From Farysia itapuensis (Eukaryota; Basidiomycota; Ustilaginomycetes; Ustilaginales; Ustilaginaceae), in contig JALBYC010000005.1 in the NCBI GenBank assembly GCA_023212645.1, forward strand, positions 248,001 to 312,000: a stretch of DNA of 64,000 nt, written 5' to 3'. This document shows, one piece after another, positions 11,201 through 21,500 of the stretch (position 1 is its first letter; the number at the start of each line of letters is the position of its first letter). The translations under genes were made by a program, and so were the position numbers. The notes beneath the pieces are model-generated. The model was not told the origin of the DNA and did no database searches. It saw only the letters and a program-made list of their open reading frames with translations.

Positions 11201-14200
11201 TCTGTCCATTTCTGACGTCGAAGTTCTCTTCGAGAACAGTCAGGCTCACAGTACGTCTTTGATAGACGCACGTGTTGGTACGTTCTCCCTTCAAATAGAG
11301 GGAGTTGGAGCAGCTCCTATTGTAGTCGCAGAGCGGACAATAGACCCGAGTCTCGATGCTCCGAGCCGCCCTGTGCTGTCGATCGCCGCGGAAGCCTATT
11401 CAAAGCCAGGGACCAGCTACCGGGAACAAGCCTTAGACATTGCTTTATCCGGTCTCACACTCAGTCCGTTCTTCGACAAAAGCTTGCTTCGGCAAGTAAA
11501 GCTGTTCTTCAAATCGCCCGCGGGTGTATTTGAAAATGTCGAGCCAAATGAGGTGACAAGAATCAGCGTCAAGATAAAGAACTGCAGCATCCGTATAGCT
11601 CCACCCGAGTGCGACCATCGCTTGGCTTTGGTGCTGGGGGAAGCGTCGATCAAGACCAAGCTTACAACACATGTTCCCAAAAGCACCGTCAAGGTTGCGC
11701 TAGCGAACGTTAACCTGTTTGCTATCGACCAAGAATTAGCTGGCTCGCAGGTCTCTCGCAAAACCGCGGCGTCTGTGGCAGCACACTGGCTTAATCTGGG
11801 TTTCTCCCGCGTCCTCAATATTTCCGAGAGCAAAGCTGCCATGCAGCTCAACTCACTTGCTCGTCCTGCTTCAGAGATCCGAATTTCAAAGCTCCGCGTC
11901 AAAGTTCAGATTTGCGCAGACACACTCGAGATATTAGCAGCAACTACTGCAGCGCTCAACAAGGTATTGCAAACACAGCCCGAAAATTCCGGACAGGCTG
12001 CATCAGATGGCGATATCAAAGAGTCAGGCTTTCGAGACAGAAGTGACTCTGAAGGATCTTATCTCAGCTACGAATCACAATCAACCACAAATCTGATGTC
12101 GGACATTGACAAAGAAGCGTTCAGACCAAGTGCCGCCGTATCAGCAGGAGCAAATCTTAGCGAAGACGAATTGCCGTCTGACTCAAATCATCCCGACCAT
12201 GGAAGTCGGTACCATCCTGATCTGATCGAGACTTCCCTTGATAACGATGAATTCTTTGGCGGCGAATCTGTTGCTTCGCTCTCGATAGCAGCACCGAGCT
12301 TGAACCGGGTGGTGTATGCTGACGAGGATGTCACCGTGCGAATGCTGGACCCGCGTGGCATTCGCCCAGTGCCACATTATTTCACGAATCCAAACCTTCG
12401 ACCACAGGCGAGTACAGTACCAAGCTCATCTGAAATCTCCTTGCTTGTCCGCGTTACGGACTTCGACCTCTCCGTGCGTTTGCATTCGGGCTACGACTGG
12501 ATTTCTACGCAGAAAGCGGTCGAAGAGGAGGCTAAGAGAGTGCGAAGGAGGTTACAGAAAATAAAACAGCTGCTGGCAGATGGTCAGGTTCCTGACGACA
12601 GTGTAGAAGCCGCCTCCAGCAATCTTTTGGATTCGGTCTACATCAGTCTACCTCAAAATCGCGCCGACATGGATCCTTCAGACCTCTTGCAGGCTATGGA
12701 TGAAGAGCTCGGAGATTTTTCGGAGACGAGTTCCGCCACATCTGCCACAAATACTTGGCAGAGCATGCCCGCTCCGGCAGTCGACAGAGCTTCCACTCAT
12801 GATCTGCTGGCAAGTCGAAGAAAAAAATTGCAGCGTTCGACCCGCTCAGTTATTGAATTTAACTTTAGCGGGCTGGAGGTTGAAGTGGATCAAGTCGATG
12901 TATCGGAGCTGTCCAATATCGCGGTTAGACTTGCCGTGGCCGCCAAGACATTTGAAATCATTGACAATGTCAAGACTTCGACCTGGCGCACATTCCTGAC
13001 AGAAATCAAAGATGCAGAACAGGCTTTCAACAAAGGTTTGGAAAGCCGGATGATCAAGGCCGAGATTCTGACAGTGCGCTCGGAAGCTGCTTCACAGCCT
13101 GGCCATGCAACAGAATACAGAGTTCGGGCTCGAATCGCCCCCTTACGTCTACACGTCGACCAAGACGCGCTCGATTTCCTGAAAAAATTCTTTGCCTTCA
13201 AGGCGCCAGGCTTGAGCGCGAGCAGCAAGACGAACAATTCAGGGACAGTTTCGGCCGATCCAGTGTCGTTCATACAGTTCGCCGAAGTGCTACCGATCAA
13301 GATCAAATTGGACTACAAGCCGAAGCGAGTGGACTATAATCTTCTCCGACAGGGTAGGACGATCGAGCTGATGAATTTCTTCCACTTTGAGGGCGCCGAA
13401 ATGGTTCTGCGACACGTCACACTGCGAGGGATCACTGGCTGGGGACGACTGTTTGATACTCTGAACGATATATGGACTCCGGATGTCAAGGCTAATCAGC
13501 TGGCCGATGTCTTGTCGGGAGTTGCGCCCATCCGCAGCCTGGTAAATGTAGGCGCCGGCCTGGCTGATCTGGTACTGCTGCCCATCGAGCAGTACCAAAA
13601 AGATGGCCGGCTGTTGCGCGGTGTGCAAAAGGGCGCAACCAGCTTTGCCAGAAGCACTGCCCTGGAAGCAGCCAAGCTCGGCGCTCGCCTGGCCACCGGA
13701 ACTCAGGTCATCCTTGAGCAGGCAGAACATATACTAGGAGGACGCATGCCGGAGCCTGTTACAGCAAGAGCGGTGGGTCCTGAAGGCCGGGCGGATAGCT
13801 ATGCCTCTCTGAGTGAGAGCATGATGCTACCCCCACCCGCGCTCGACGAGGGCACTCACAACGAGACCGTTAGGCGTCTTAGTGACGAAAGCGTAGCTCA
13901 AATCAGCCGCTACGCGACCCAGCCAGAGGACATGCAAGAAGCACTCTCGCAGGCGTACTCTGGTCTCAGCCGTGGTCTCACCTCCGCAGCTCAGACGATT
14001 CTGGCGATTCCAATGGAAGTATACGAACCTTCGACGAGCTCGTCAACTGGTAGTGCTCGGCCGGTGGTACGCGCGATACCAGTGGCAATTCTGAGAGGTG
14101 CTCGAGGTGCTACCGAAGCCATTGCGAAAACCATGCAAGGCGTACAAGCCAGTCTGGGCGACAAACAGGCAGCACAGGAGGGCAAGTACAAGCGAGACCC

Positions 14201-14228
14201 CCGCAGCGGTCCTTCAAGACATATTTAG
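8250..14228 (+). CDS. ATG2: Autophagy-related lipid-transfer protein Atg2
   Basis: A 1992-residue protein in a single exon. The N-terminus has the chorein-type start of Atg2/Vps13 proteins (residues about 20-110, with LQRRLLSYLLKRTLGHL and GQLDLDQIDAGIGSGKVEIRN as adjacent segments). The C-terminal Atg2 region begins near residue 1710 (FHFEGAEMVLRHVTLRGI) and includes the conserved IEQYQKDGRLLRGVQKGATS, followed by an amphipathic helical segment. Atg2 is a rod-shaped bridge that, with Atg9 and Atg18, moves phospholipid from the ER to the growing phagophore. Long acidic/Ser-rich inserts around residues 1240-1340 are likely disordered. Length is close to that usual for fungal Atg2. The start ATG lies 274 bp from the divergent neighbour's start. 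Confidence 0.95.
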   Translation: MASYFLPAFLSGWDIPSISAYSLSANLQRRLLSYLLKRTLGHLVQGGQLDLDQIDAGIGSGKVEIRNVQLDAKAINAQLPNLPISLHSGEIGRISVQLPLPNIWSGELSLTVSDIKVNIESATLDNEDSLPHHLQETLSASFASAASHLLERDEEGRDLQQSIHESIAGDHSATNTETDDLDDGTIVGSYVEALLARLKVSVENMRIELQDENIGLSLIINRASVHSTTSRSQVDKSTESPGSLKDVLSTTTRTLSLDAIEVWMLQKSDHSDSRSDAMGDSVSSLYESAIQHPSHISVSNMSAVDETQAHQASSYVRICSTGIEPVVVTMTTSKEREAARLPSSRTAAKYRLTKADTQVDLTLGNLAAMLSIDQLVPIVALWRQLRQQPTEAANDSAKVSFRSKPPVDLTSKVICGVKTVTVILCYDDPSALPSIRHDDFWANPTTSHPAIAHLRLSSETLAARHTTYSSSSSTRTPDQLHLSIRDLHLYEHLSPSLNRDLPPGAQRLFPVLVFDPNLCQYQEQSASPSTQAHLGQPRKSAGPATLDWRFDPSTILTSRASSSAADLPRTARFESAGSSSPPDNVFANPYLQTSFGDQGWKLRPRAQSQFGQQRHEAETPACIAISCIRPMGSDQGRISVSLAPVHLFLDISLMTRLHPAFRRAASLLTPSAKESSRSGMSASMASLSASTATVHASPRSFLSELNNHEAIAQQAQYSFELRSKMLRFDVRTPQMSFSDSELAKQDLRTARLIGLSRRCGLFVLQVQGLDIGFGSLERAQKPRGVHFAGATSYHEQLDESGLVSGRITVQKVAAFMTLLHSDSKPVQIASIDAISDDLMPGEITSKPARRLHPRMIISRGNDLQYSDEQKEHYSCLIPAISIDLAKQQIDSLQYMVDDLTQGSALWTLQVRDDIEDSDSSRRFSSRSFGDPSIQSLMSASTESTSTARNSNKRSAFAAGVTDVSVRLYLPQPASHEDGQAKSLVLSISDVEVLFENSQAHSTSLIDARVGTFSLQIEGVGAAPIVVAERTIDPSLDAPSRPVLSIAAEAYSKPGTSYREQALDIALSGLTLSPFFDKSLLRQVKLFFKSPAGVFENVEPNEVTRISVKIKNCSIRIAPPECDHRLALVLGEASIKTKLTTHVPKSTVKVALANVNLFAIDQELAGSQVSRKTAASVAAHWLNLGFSRVLNISESKAAMQLNSLARPASEIRISKLRVKVQICADTLEILAATTAALNKVLQTQPENSGQAASDGDIKESGFRDRSDSEGSYLSYESQSTTNLMSDIDKEAFRPSAAVSAGANLSEDELPSDSNHPDHGSRYHPDLIETSLDNDEFFGGESVASLSIAAPSLNRVVYADEDVTVRMLDPRGIRPVPHYFTNPNLRPQASTVPSSSEISLLVRVTDFDLSVRLHSGYDWISTQKAVEEEAKRVRRRLQKIKQLLADGQVPDDSVEAASSNLLDSVYISLPQNRADMDPSDLLQAMDEELGDFSETSSATSATNTWQSMPAPAVDRASTHDLLASRRKKLQRSTRSVIEFNFSGLEVEVDQVDVSELSNIAVRLAVAAKTFEIIDNVKTSTWRTFLTEIKDAEQAFNKGLESRMIKAEILTVRSEAASQPGHATEYRVRARIAPLRLHVDQDALDFLKKFFAFKAPGLSASSKTNNSGTVSADPVSFIQFAEVLPIKIKLDYKPKRVDYNLLRQGRTIELMNFFHFEGAEMVLRHVTLRGITGWGRLFDTLNDIWTPDVKANQLADVLSGVAPIRSLVNVGAGLADLVLLPIEQYQKDGRLLRGVQKGATSFARSTALEAAKLGARLATGTQVILEQAEHILGGRMPEPVTARAVGPEGRADSYASLSESMMLPPPALDEGTHNETVRRLSDESVAQISRYATQPEDMQEALSQAYSGLSRGLTSAAQTILAIPMEVYEPSTSSSTGSARPVVRAIPVAILRGARGATEAIAKTMQGVQASLGDKQAAQEGKYKRDPRSGPSRHI

Positions 14229-14486
14229 CCTCACTGAAATCAATCACAATGGCAGAATTATGGTATGGCATATTTGCATGAGAGGTGCACCAGGCAGGTG
14301 AATGAAGCGGCATTTGGTCGGGCAATTTATTTTGTGCAGCGTTATTTAGGATTCGTGCTGTCAACGTTGTGCAGAGCTGCTAGCTGCTAGGCGCTTGTGT
14401 GTCACGTCACAGACCACCGTACACTGGGCGCTGCGTTCCGACGTTGGGGCTGCACTCAGGCATACCTTTCATCCTGAGCACTCAGA

Positions 14487-15776
14487 ATGCTGCCGAATAA
14501 GGTCTCGGTTCTAATTCTTGGCGGAACGGTGCATGTGTCACGACCCTTTTTGAAATGGTTGCTCACAGCCAGTGCCGCTCCGACGTGGGAAGGCCCTGTG
14601 ATAACGCACATTAGACTGGTGGACAAGTTCCTGATCGCAGGCGCGGCTACTTCGACATTTGTCGATCCTGACTCGCTCGAGGCGTACCGAGATGCACGCG
14701 TCGAGTACCGACAGGCGAATCTGAACAGCCCTGCAACACTGGCTAGTGTGTACAAGCACCCGGACGGTGGGTCCTACGAGATTGTATTTGACTTCACCGG
14801 CGAAGGCATTTCCAGCATGGACGTACCGGAAGAGCTGCTGCTGGAGAGAACGACGAAGTTAGCACACTCAATAGCCCTCGAATCGAGTCGAAACCGCGTC
14901 AAGGCTCACGTTCGGGACACGGCGCCGTTCATGACCACCGACGTCGGCGCACCTGCGATGAAAGAGGGTGACGTGGTAGCTCCGCGAACAGCACGCTCCT
15001 ACTGGTGGTATGAAGCAGAGCGAGCCGTGGCGAGCGTCGACGACTTACCACTGGCAATAACGCGGTCTGCCGAAGTAGTAGGACCCTTCTTAGTGCACGG
15101 CACCGTTGTCTCACGGTACGCGCTAGGGTATGTGTACAAGTACCTGAACGAACCGATGAAGCTTTTATGGGGGCCTGAGCTTCGCACACATGCCATTCAC
15201 GTCGATGACTGGTGCCCAGCAGCATGGAAAGTGGCGCTCTGGACAGCTTCCCACACCCGACACGAAGCCAACGCAAAAGCGGGAGAAGACCTACCACCTG
15301 TGCGCATCAAAGACAAACTGCAGCACTCTATGCGAGAGAAAGTGGCAGCTGGCTGTTGTCCACGCGATCAAACGCCTCGTGCTCCCGTCCTCAACCTTGT
15401 CGACGACACGGACCTCACACAGGGGAAACTGCTCAAAATGGCTGGAGAGACGTTTGGCATCGAGACAGGTTTCACCAACGCATTTGTCAATGCCTGGGCA
15501 CGCCTCAATCTCGCCAGCGTAGTCAACGAGATCAACGAAAAGCATAGTGAGGCTATAGTCGAGATCATGGAAAAGTCTGGTCTGCCGCCAAGCCCTCTCA
15601 GTGGCTGGCTCGATCTCGAAATGGTGGCCAATCGCTCTGTCGCGTTTGACAACGCCAAAATCAAATCCATCATCGGCTGGCAGCCGCATGTACGCATCGA
15701 CAAAGAGCATTTAGACGATACTTTAACCAAGATGAAAGACCTAGGAATGTTTCGTAAGTCCTCGCCCCGCGACTAG
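14487..15776 (+). CDS. Atypical extended SDR (NAD(P)-binding epimerase-like) protein
   Basis: A 429-residue protein with a Rossmann-like N-terminus (VSVLILGGTVHVSRPFLKWLL, residues 6-26), the SDR-type strand EIVFDFTGEG near residue 98, and the late motif HAIHVDDWCPAAWKVA that resembles the VHVDD segment of extended SDR epimerases. The usual glycine pattern TGxxGxxG is replaced by GGTVHVSR, and the expected YxxxK appears as YWWYEAER (residues 172-179), where the lysine position is Glu or Arg. It may therefore bind nucleotide without classical SDR catalysis. No pathway partners sit nearby. It converges with the Arg/Ser-rich gene, with 78 bp between stops. Confidence 0.72.
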   Translation: MLPNKVSVLILGGTVHVSRPFLKWLLTASAAPTWEGPVITHIRLVDKFLIAGAATSTFVDPDSLEAYRDARVEYRQANLNSPATLASVYKHPDGGSYEIVFDFTGEGISSMDVPEELLLERTTKLAHSIALESSRNRVKAHVRDTAPFMTTDVGAPAMKEGDVVAPRTARSYWWYEAERAVASVDDLPLAITRSAEVVGPFLVHGTVVSRYALGYVYKYLNEPMKLLWGPELRTHAIHVDDWCPAAWKVALWTASHTRHEANAKAGEDLPPVRIKDKLQHSMREKVAAGCCPRDQTPRAPVLNLVDDTDLTQGKLLKMAGETFGIETGFTNAFVNAWARLNLASVVNEINEKHSEAIVEIMEKSGLPPSPLSGWLDLEMVANRSVAFDNAKIKSIIGWQPHVRIDKEHLDDTLTKMKDLGMFRKSSPRD

Positions 15777-15854
15777 CATGGACATGACTATAGCTGACGG
15801 CTTCGCAATTCTGTTACCAGCTCGTGAACAGCTGCATCGATAACTATTACTACA

Positions 15855-16814
15855 TTAAAAGCTCAGATTCTTTCCTACATCCCATTCTCTGACCTTTGCT
15901 TTGGGCGGATCCTGATTGAAGCTGTCGTCATCTTTTCTTGAGCGAGAGTGTAGCTTCGGCCGCCTGCGTTCTGTTCCGAGGCTCGAGCTCTGTTCCTCCT
16001 TGCCGTGTCTTCGATGCCTGTGAGGGGAAGGGGATCGACTGCGATCACGAGCGCGTGACTCCCGACGCGCTTCTCGAAGGGCGCGAATGCGATCGCGTTC
16101 TTCCTTTCGCAACCTTTTAGAATCACTTTTCGACTGCGAGCCACTCTGCGGGTCTAAGACCGTCATCAATCTGTCGAAAGCAGCAGAAGAGGTTTCGCCG
16201 TTTGCAGCAATCAATCCCGTGCTTGGGTCCGTCAGGTCATCCAACTTAACATCGAGTGCCGGATCGTAGTCTTTGCAGAAATACTTGTCCATCTTAGATG
16301 GAATTCCATCTTTGTCTTCTGCCGCTGCCTTCAATTTTGGCTTGTGATGCTGCGTTGGGGATAACGGCGAGGTCTTTCTATTACGACGATCTCGGTTGGT
16401 GCGGGGGGTATCTGCAATTTGCTGACGGAGCAATGCGCTATTGTGGCCTTCTACATTCCTGATGACGGAGGCGAGAAATGCTTTGTTGGTTGACACAGCT
16501 TTTGAGCGGTTCGAAGGACCGGGCTGGTCGTCAAGATACGCACCGATGCCCTGCCGTCCATACTGCTCGCCACGTTGCCTAGACTGCTGCAAGATCAAAC
16601 TTGCAATGTAGTCGTCCAGATCTGCGTCCGCGACTGAAGACGGTATCTGTTCCAAAAGGTGGGAGAGAGAGTCTCTGCCCTTTCCCGGCGAGCCCATGTG
16701 TGTTGGGTCTGGGGAACCGTGGATGGCCGTGTTGGACAAGTCTTTTCGCGCGGAACTCGGAAGTGAGTGTGGAGGCCAATTTTTGAGGTTTTGACGTGTC
16801 CGTTGATTCCCCAT
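15855..16814 (-). CDS. Arg/Ser-rich basic nuclear-type protein, function unknown
   Basis: A 319-residue protein when started at the ATG at 16814; the frame continues 20 codons upstream but would then run into the divergent AAR2 gene. Two segments look conserved: residues about 55-85, helical and including DLDDYIASLILQQSRQRGEQ, and a mid-protein segment (DKYFCKDYDPALDVKLDDLT, then DPSTGLIAANG). The C-terminal third is Arg/Ser/Asp/Glu-rich (ERDRIRALREARRESRARDR, then SPSPHRHRRHG), typical of splicing-associated proteins. I do not recognise a named family. Its near-overlap with AAR2, a splicing factor, fits a nuclear RNA role but does not prove it. Confidence 0.75.
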   Translation of the reverse strand: MGNQRTRQNLKNWPPHSLPSSARKDLSNTAIHGSPDPTHMGSPGKGRDSLSHLLEQIPSSVADADLDDYIASLILQQSRQRGEQYGRQGIGAYLDDQPGPSNRSKAVSTNKAFLASVIRNVEGHNSALLRQQIADTPRTNRDRRNRKTSPLSPTQHHKPKLKAAAEDKDGIPSKMDKYFCKDYDPALDVKLDDLTDPSTGLIAANGETSSAAFDRLMTVLDPQSGSQSKSDSKRLRKEERDRIRALREARRESRARDRSRSPSPHRHRRHGKEEQSSSLGTERRRPKLHSRSRKDDDSFNQDPPKAKVREWDVGKNLSF

Positions 16815-16838
16815 GTTTCTTCCAGACCGTCTCGACCG

Positions 16839-18377
16839 ATGGCGACAAATGGGATCACGCAGCAAGAGGCGCAACGCCTGTTTGAAGCGTCCGGCTTCCT
16901 ACTGCTGCAAGACCTTCCACCCAGAACTCAAATCGCTATCGATGCTAACTCACAGGGATACGTGACAAGCGATCAATTTCAAGGCATCAAGCTGCTGCCA
17001 CCGGGGTGGCACTGCGTGTCATGGAATATCCGCGAGCTCGATTCGGACGCGGACCCCGTGGTCGCTTTCGGAGGTCAAGGAAGCATCAAGCATGTGCTAT
17101 TACGATACTTTGAGCAGGGAGAGGTGGCCGTACGATCCCTAGACCGAGCAAAAGAAGAGCTGGTAGTTCCCGGCTCAAGTCGCAACGCAAGCCGACATTC
17201 GCAGCGAAAGATCGATTCGCAGACCTCCCGAATGACACAGACCATAGTCTCGCAAGAGCTTTTGAAGAGTCTCGACACTCGATTGCTGCCTTACCCATAC
17301 GAGGGTAAAAGCAAATGGCAACGGGCGACTCGCAACTTGAGCTCCGCGTCGGGACGCCTCGGCAGAGCGATAGTGGCCAAGGTAGTGGGTATGACAGCAG
17401 ACGGCGGCGACGCAAGAATTGACAGTCTTACCACTGGTCCACCAACCGAAGATGACAGCAAAGGCAACAGCGGCGACTTCAGCCCTCATGAGGAATTCAG
17501 CGATTGCGTGCAAGGCAAGAGGTTCTGGGGCAAGCCACGGCCGGAAATCGTACCTCGCTTCGAAGAGCTCTCTGACGACGGCGAGACCGCTGAAACTACG
17601 GCAGAGGCGCACAAGCGAAAGAGATCACAAGAAGATAGCGAAGACGAAGACGACGGATTGCTGCATTTCACCACAATTGACCTGAGGCGCAGTTGGCCGG
17701 CAGACGCTTTAGGCCCAGATATCACACGATGGTCAAGAGACAAGAGCTGGTTGCTCCGCCAGACCATAACTCGATCTTACCTCGGTGTGACCGATGTCGA
17801 CAAATCACATCTGCCGTCTCATTGCGCTATTCTCTGCGAGCTTGAACTGGCCTTTATCCTCTTCGTGCAGTCTGGGAATGCACACTGTTGGGAGCAGTGG
17901 AAGCGTATTATAACCCTGTTCTGTCGCTCTTCGTCCTATCTAGGCGCTGGTTCCGAATGGCTGCCGCACCCAGCCACTGACGACTTTCACGAAACCGACG
18001 ACGGTGGCAGCGCAGAAGCCCATTCTGCGTTCTTGCAGGCTTTGGCCGCTCAATTGCATCTATTAGATGATGACTTTTGGGCGACACAGTCTACGCCTTC
18101 GGACGAAAAGGAGCTGCTGACGGAACTCGACAAACTCAGATCAAGCATCGGTCGATCGCTTTCGTGGCGTGCTGCTGCAGCCCGATCAGAGAAGGCTTCA
18201 CGGGAATCTCAAGATCAAGCAATCAACGACTTGATCGGAGCATGGAGAAGCCTGTCGCACCTCACTTTGGCCAAATTCGGCTGGCAGCTCGATCGACGTC
18301 TGGACGAAGAAGCTGAGATTGAACAAGACCTGGAAGCGGAAGAAGGGGATGACGCACCTGTCGTAGTGGAAATGTAA
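16839..18377 (+). CDS. AAR2: U5 snRNP assembly factor Aar2
   Basis: A 512-residue protein. The ATG at 16839 is chosen because it lies just before the conserved Aar2 N-terminus (AQRLFEASGFLLLQDLPP, then GIKLLPPGWHCVSWN). The C-terminal helical domain is visible from about residue 280, including HCAILCELELAFILFVQSG and EQWKRIITLFCRSSSYL. Aar2 binds Prp8 in the cytoplasmic U5 snRNP precursor and is exchanged for Brr2 during maturation. Between the two domains, about residues 190-275, there is a long acidic/Lys-Arg-rich insert that looks disordered, making the protein longer than yeast Aar2 (about 355 residues). Its start codon is only 24 bp from the start of the divergent Arg/Ser-rich gene. Confidence 0.93.
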   Translation: MATNGITQQEAQRLFEASGFLLLQDLPPRTQIAIDANSQGYVTSDQFQGIKLLPPGWHCVSWNIRELDSDADPVVAFGGQGSIKHVLLRYFEQGEVAVRSLDRAKEELVVPGSSRNASRHSQRKIDSQTSRMTQTIVSQELLKSLDTRLLPYPYEGKSKWQRATRNLSSASGRLGRAIVAKVVGMTADGGDARIDSLTTGPPTEDDSKGNSGDFSPHEEFSDCVQGKRFWGKPRPEIVPRFEELSDDGETAETTAEAHKRKRSQEDSEDEDDGLLHFTTIDLRRSWPADALGPDITRWSRDKSWLLRQTITRSYLGVTDVDKSHLPSHCAILCELELAFILFVQSGNAHCWEQWKRIITLFCRSSSYLGAGSEWLPHPATDDFHETDDGGSAEAHSAFLQALAAQLHLLDDDFWATQSTPSDEKELLTELDKLRSSIGRSLSWRAAAARSEKASRESQDQAINDLIGAWRSLSHLTLAKFGWQLDRRLDEEAEIEQDLEAEEGDDAPVVVEM

Positions 18378-18557
18378 TGGTGCTGTGTCACAGCAAGCAC
18401 GAGTGCAGTTTGCAGCCAGTCACGGTCGCGAGATTGGATCGATCGAAGACGTGGCATTTGTGAGATTGCGATTTTGTCCGGAAGAGTCGCGGCGTGAGTG
18501 TGCGAGTGTTGCTCTTCTTCTCGTCTTATTACGGTACCTACCGCTACACTCGACATC

Positions 18558-21500
18558 ATGGTAGGATCTGTCCGTGCATCGACATCTGGCTCGGTCAATG
18601 CCTCTCGATCGGCAACGCCTTCGGGACATCGCAGATCGGCCCACATCGCGTCGACGATGGACACACCAAGCAGATCCAACAGTCTGCAGACTTCTCTTGC
18701 TGCCGCACATCAGTCTGCTCGACCTCGGCTTCAGTCCCACGGCCTGCACCTTGTACTGTCAGAGATATCTGCAGTCACCTCAGTTATTCGCAAGACGACA
18801 AGATGGACGGCTTCCACCACCGCTGCTTTGAGCGCTGTCACATCTTATAGCTATTCCAGTGCTTCTCTTGCCCCGGCTTCGGACACTGCGGCTCCTACCA
18901 TTGCCACAACAAAGCCAGGCCCCAATGGTCCAGTCCTGCGGCCTAGCATGGGTCTCCGACACATGTCAAAGGCCAAGGACTCCGATGCTTCCGCTTCGGC
19001 TCGGCTCGGGTTCTCCTTTTCTACTGCGGCAGGCAAGACTGAAGATCCTGTTGGCTTACTTTCCGGCTTTTCTGTGCTCAAGGCTCAGCTTCGTGACTGC
19101 TCTAACTTCGCTACGTTTCCACTACCCATGCTCTTGTCCCCCTTCCTTCGCGTCATTCTCAGCGCGAGGACATCGGCACCCATCACTTCTGCCGCTTTGC
19201 AAGCCGTTCACAAATTTCTCGTTTGCGGTTTGATCCACACGGCGGCTCCTGGTGCTCAGCTTGCCATTGCGGAGATCGCCCACGCCACAAGTCACTGCCG
19301 CTTCGAAGCCTCCGAAGCGACGACCGACGAGCTCGTGCTTGTCCGCATTTTGGCCGTCATGCGCGATCTGATCTGCGACTCTGTCGACGCCTCCGTCCCT
19401 TTCCATGATGCAGAAGACGGTGCGTATCCTCGCCCGCATGGTCTAGCTGATAGTCTGGGTGATGACAGTATCTGCGAGATGATGGAGACCGGCCTCTCAA
19501 TGTGCTGTCAGACGCGTCTCTCAGAAGTGCTGCGTCGCACCGCTGAGCAGTCTGTGACTGCCATGTTGCGCGCTCTCTTCGGTCGGCTTTCCTCGATCCC
19601 AACAACTGTCGACGAATTTTACTCATCTAGGCCTGGAGTACCCGATCAAGAGCCCGAGCATGCCACGTTGGCCGCAGATCCTGTTGGAGATGACGCCGAA
19701 GTCGACGAGAAGCGGCTCAGACGAATGACTTTACCGGATCCGACAAGCAACGCGTTCCCAGCTGCCGCGGTACAAGCGCTAATGGAGCTCAAGCAAATCG
19801 GTGAGGAAGAAGATCAGGAAGACGCACCCGGTACCCCGCCCGTCCAGTCCGAAGTTGCCGTTGAGAAGGATCAATCAGCGCCCATGCCTGACGAAGCTGC
19901 ACAGGGTGACGACACGGATAACCCTGCCCGTGTCAGCGATGAAGCAGTGCTCTCGGCAGAACTACCAGAAACAGTCATAGAAACCGAAACAGACAGCCAA
20001 CAAACCACTGCGTTTGCCCCTCTGGACGTAGAGCCGTACGGTCTCCCAGCCGTGCGAGAGGTTTTCCGAGTCGTCATCTCGCTTCTCGATCCTGCCAATC
20101 TGCAGCATACAGACACTATGCGTCGACTCGGAATCTCAATGCTCATCTCCATCTTTGAGACAGCGGGCAAATCGATCGGACGCTTCCCTTCGCTTCGCGC
20201 ACTCGTGCAGGACTCAGCTTGCAAATATCTCTTCATCCTCGCAAAAAGCGAAAACACACTGATGCTCTCCCTCAGCTTGCGCTGCATCTCAGCTCTGTTT
20301 GAGAACATGCGAGCTCACCTCAAGCTCCAGCACGAACACTTTGTTGGGTTCCTTCTGGACCGCCTTGCCCCTACGTTTCCTCTGCCATTGGAGCCTTGGA
20401 GCGAGCGGACCTTTGACAGTGTGGCTAAACGAACTCTTGCCACTGACAGTATTGGTCGAGCCGGCACGCCAGACTCCTCAGTGCCCGCAGCGCCGCCTGC
20501 CCCACCGTTGCCTAAGACGTCTGACCGTGCTCCGGCTACAGGCGAGGCTCGCGAACTACTTCTAGAAGCGTTGAGCCTTCTCTTCCGCAACTTTGACTCA
20601 GAGCGGCCTTCCGAGTATCTGGTGGACCTCTACATCAACTACGATTGTGACATTGACTGCGAGAATATGTACGAGAAGGTGGTCAGCTTCCTTTGTCGAA
20701 GCATACACGCCGCACATCCTCAGCACTCAATGCATCAAGACAGTCTGCAGCTGTTTGCTCTGGATGCTTTGCTGTCATTTGTTTCGGCTCTGTCTGATCG
20801 ACAAGATCAACTTTCGGGCCCTGCGTCTCTTTCTTTACCCGGGGATTTGTCTTTTGAGACCTTGTCGCAGCAAAAGGGGAAGAAAGCTGCCATTCTCGCC
20901 GGCGCGGCGCGCTTCAACGCGAAGCCAAAAGACGGCCTGACATACCTCGAACAGGAAGGTTTGCTTGACTACGGTGATCCGTCCTTGTCGCGCGAGCAGC
21001 GTGTGGCCAAATTCTTAAAGGATTGTCCACGTCTCGATAAGAAGCTACTCGGTGACTACCTTGGCCGCCCTGACAACGTGAAGGCTCTGGCGGCGTTTAT
21101 AGGCTTGTTTGACTTCAAGCAGAAACCGATTGCAGACGCACTGCGGGAAATGCTCGAGAGCTTCCGACTACCAGGTGAATCGCAGCAAATTGAGCGGATT
21201 ACACAGACATTTGCCACAACCTACTTTGCAGCACAGCCTGAAGGTATCGCAACGGAGGACGCCGTCTTTATCCTCGCTTACTCTGTCATCATGCTCAATA
21301 CGGATCTGCACAATCCACAAAACAAGCGGCGTATGACCGTCGACGACTATCGCAAGAACCTGCGAGGTGTCAACGATGGCCGTGACTTTGATCCCGAGCT
21401 GACCGGCGCCATTTACGAGAGTATTCGCAAGCGTGAGATTGTCATGCCGGAAGAACACATCGGTCAGCTTGGCTTCGAGTATGCCTGGAAGGAGCTGTTG

